Of a DNA stretch of 45,853 bases, positions 45,287-45,853 are shown piece by piece (position 1 is the stretch's first letter; every line of letters starts with the position of its first letter). Under the pieces are notes generated by a model, which ran no database searches, was not told the origin of the DNA, and saw only the letters and a program-made list of their open reading frames with translations. The translations under genes were made by a program, and so were the position numbers. Source of the stretch: Deltaproteobacteria bacterium (GTDB lineage: Bacteria; Desulfobacterota; Binatia; Binatales; Binataceae); NCBI GenBank assembly GCA_021801125.1, contig JAJYYI010000011.1, forward strand, positions 1 through 45,853, in the 5' to 3' direction.

Positions 45287-45853
45287 AGTGTAGCGAATAC
45301 CGGTTCGGCCGCAAACCGCAACAATTTATGGCTGACGTAGATAATAACGAAAGTGTAGCGAATACCGGTTCGGCCGCAAACCGCAACTACCAAAAGAATT
45401 TGTTCAACTAAATATAAGTGTAGCGAATACCGGTTCGGCCGCAAACCGCAACACCAAACTGCTCTTGCTCAAATTGCCGCAAAGTGTAGCGAATACCGGT
45501 TCGGCCGCAAACCGCAACAGCAGCCAGAAGCGCCTCTGGGGTGCCGAAGTGTAGCGAATACCGGTTCGGCCGCAAACCGCAACGGTTCAGAGGGAGGAGG
45601 CACCTCGATGACAGTGTAGCGAATACCGGTTCGGCCGCAAACCGCAACGCATCCGGTCAAGCGGCGTAGATGGCGTTAAGTGTAGCGAATACCGGTTCGG
45701 CCGCAAACCGCAACGCATCCGGTCAAGCGGCGTAGATGGCGTTAAGTGTAGCGAATACCGGTTCGGCCGCAAACCGCAACTGCGCCGCGCTCGACCGCGA
45801 AAAGGTCCAAGTGTAGCGAATACCGGTTCGGCCGCAAACCGCAACTATAACCT
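45287..45853 (-). CRISPR. Type II-C CRISPR array, at least 9 repeats, runs off window
   Basis: Nine identical 36-bp repeats start at 45287, 45352, 45417, 45483, 45548, 45613, 45679, 45745 and 45810. On the plus strand each begins AGTGTAGCGAATACC and ends AAACCGCAAC. The eight complete spacers are 29 or 30 bp; a ninth begins at 45846 and is cut by the window edge. Read on the minus strand the repeat begins GTTGCGG and ends CGCTACACT, like other type II-C repeats (GTTG start, CTACAAT-like end). The tracrRNA anti-repeat and terminator support minus-strand crRNA. The strand given is this inference. Spacers 6 and 7 are identical. Confidence 0.98.
45649..45744. repeat. Duplicated CRISPR spacer (spacers 6 and 7)
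   Basis: Spacer 6 (45649-45678) and spacer 7 (45715-45744) are the same 30 bp, beginning GCATCCGGTCAAG and ending GATGGCGTTA, separated by one repeat. A 66-bp repeat-spacer unit was most likely duplicated by recombination or slippage. Two independent acquisitions of exactly the same sequence in neighbouring positions would be less likely. Confidence 0.95.

Noticed and set aside
45323-45853. Self-targeting by spacers within the window
   Set aside because: No spacer was seen to match another place in the window by eye. A proper search was not possible, so this is only absence of evidence.

Overview
The window is GC-rich bacterial chromosome from what is probably an uncultured Gram-negative, deltaproteobacteria-like or Binatota-like lineage. 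This rests on gene content only: an archaeal/vacuolar-type (V/A) ATPase operon, an archaeal-type S-adenosylmethionine synthetase, a B12-dependent acyl-CoA mutase with acyl-CoA dehydrogenases, and an alaC-hom-thrC-apgM-like cluster. No rRNA or tRNA gene was recognised, so the taxonomic guess is weak.

Layout. 1-2.3 kb is eroded DNA: a frameshifted IS3-type transposase fragment and an MFS transporter pseudogene lie between two diverged direct copies of a ~95-bp sequence. 2.37-7.5 kb (minus) is a compact urease operon, ureE-ureF-ureAB(fused)-ureC-ureG-ureD. 7.5-9.6 kb holds small genes and remnants: an intact RRM RNA-binding protein, a frameshifted second RRM gene, a charged 66-aa protein and a CxxC protein. 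9.7-15 kb carries a fatty-acid desaturase, the archaeal-type SAM synthetase, a sulfide:quinone oxidoreductase and a beta-carbonic anhydrase. 15.5-24.3 kb (minus) is one translationally coupled operon for a complete V/A-type ATPase (H-C-I-K-F-E-A-B-D) ending in a universal stress protein.

25.1-40.6 kb is metabolic: a class I glutamine amidotransferase, an exported SurA-like/DsbA-like protein, an acyl-CoA dehydrogenase/acyl-CoA mutase operon whose mutase carries the isobutyryl-CoA mutase residues (F80, Q198), an enoyl-CoA hydratase, a class II fructose bisphosphatase, and alaC-hom-thrC followed by an ApgM-family protein that probably replaces homoserine kinase.

40.7-45.85 kb is a type II-C CRISPR-Cas system: cas9 (983 aa, all catalytic residues present), cas1 and cas2 in an overlapping operon, then an array of at least nine identical 36-bp repeats running off the window. 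A previously unlabelled tracrRNA gene can be read directly. It lies upstream of and divergent from cas9, on the minus strand at about 40920-40766, with a 23-nt anti-repeat (22/23 match to the array repeat), three tail hairpins, a strong intrinsic terminator and a perfect -35 box. It implies that crRNAs are read from the minus strand, opposite to the cas genes. The Cas9, tracrRNA and repeat needed to reconstitute the effector are therefore all in the window.
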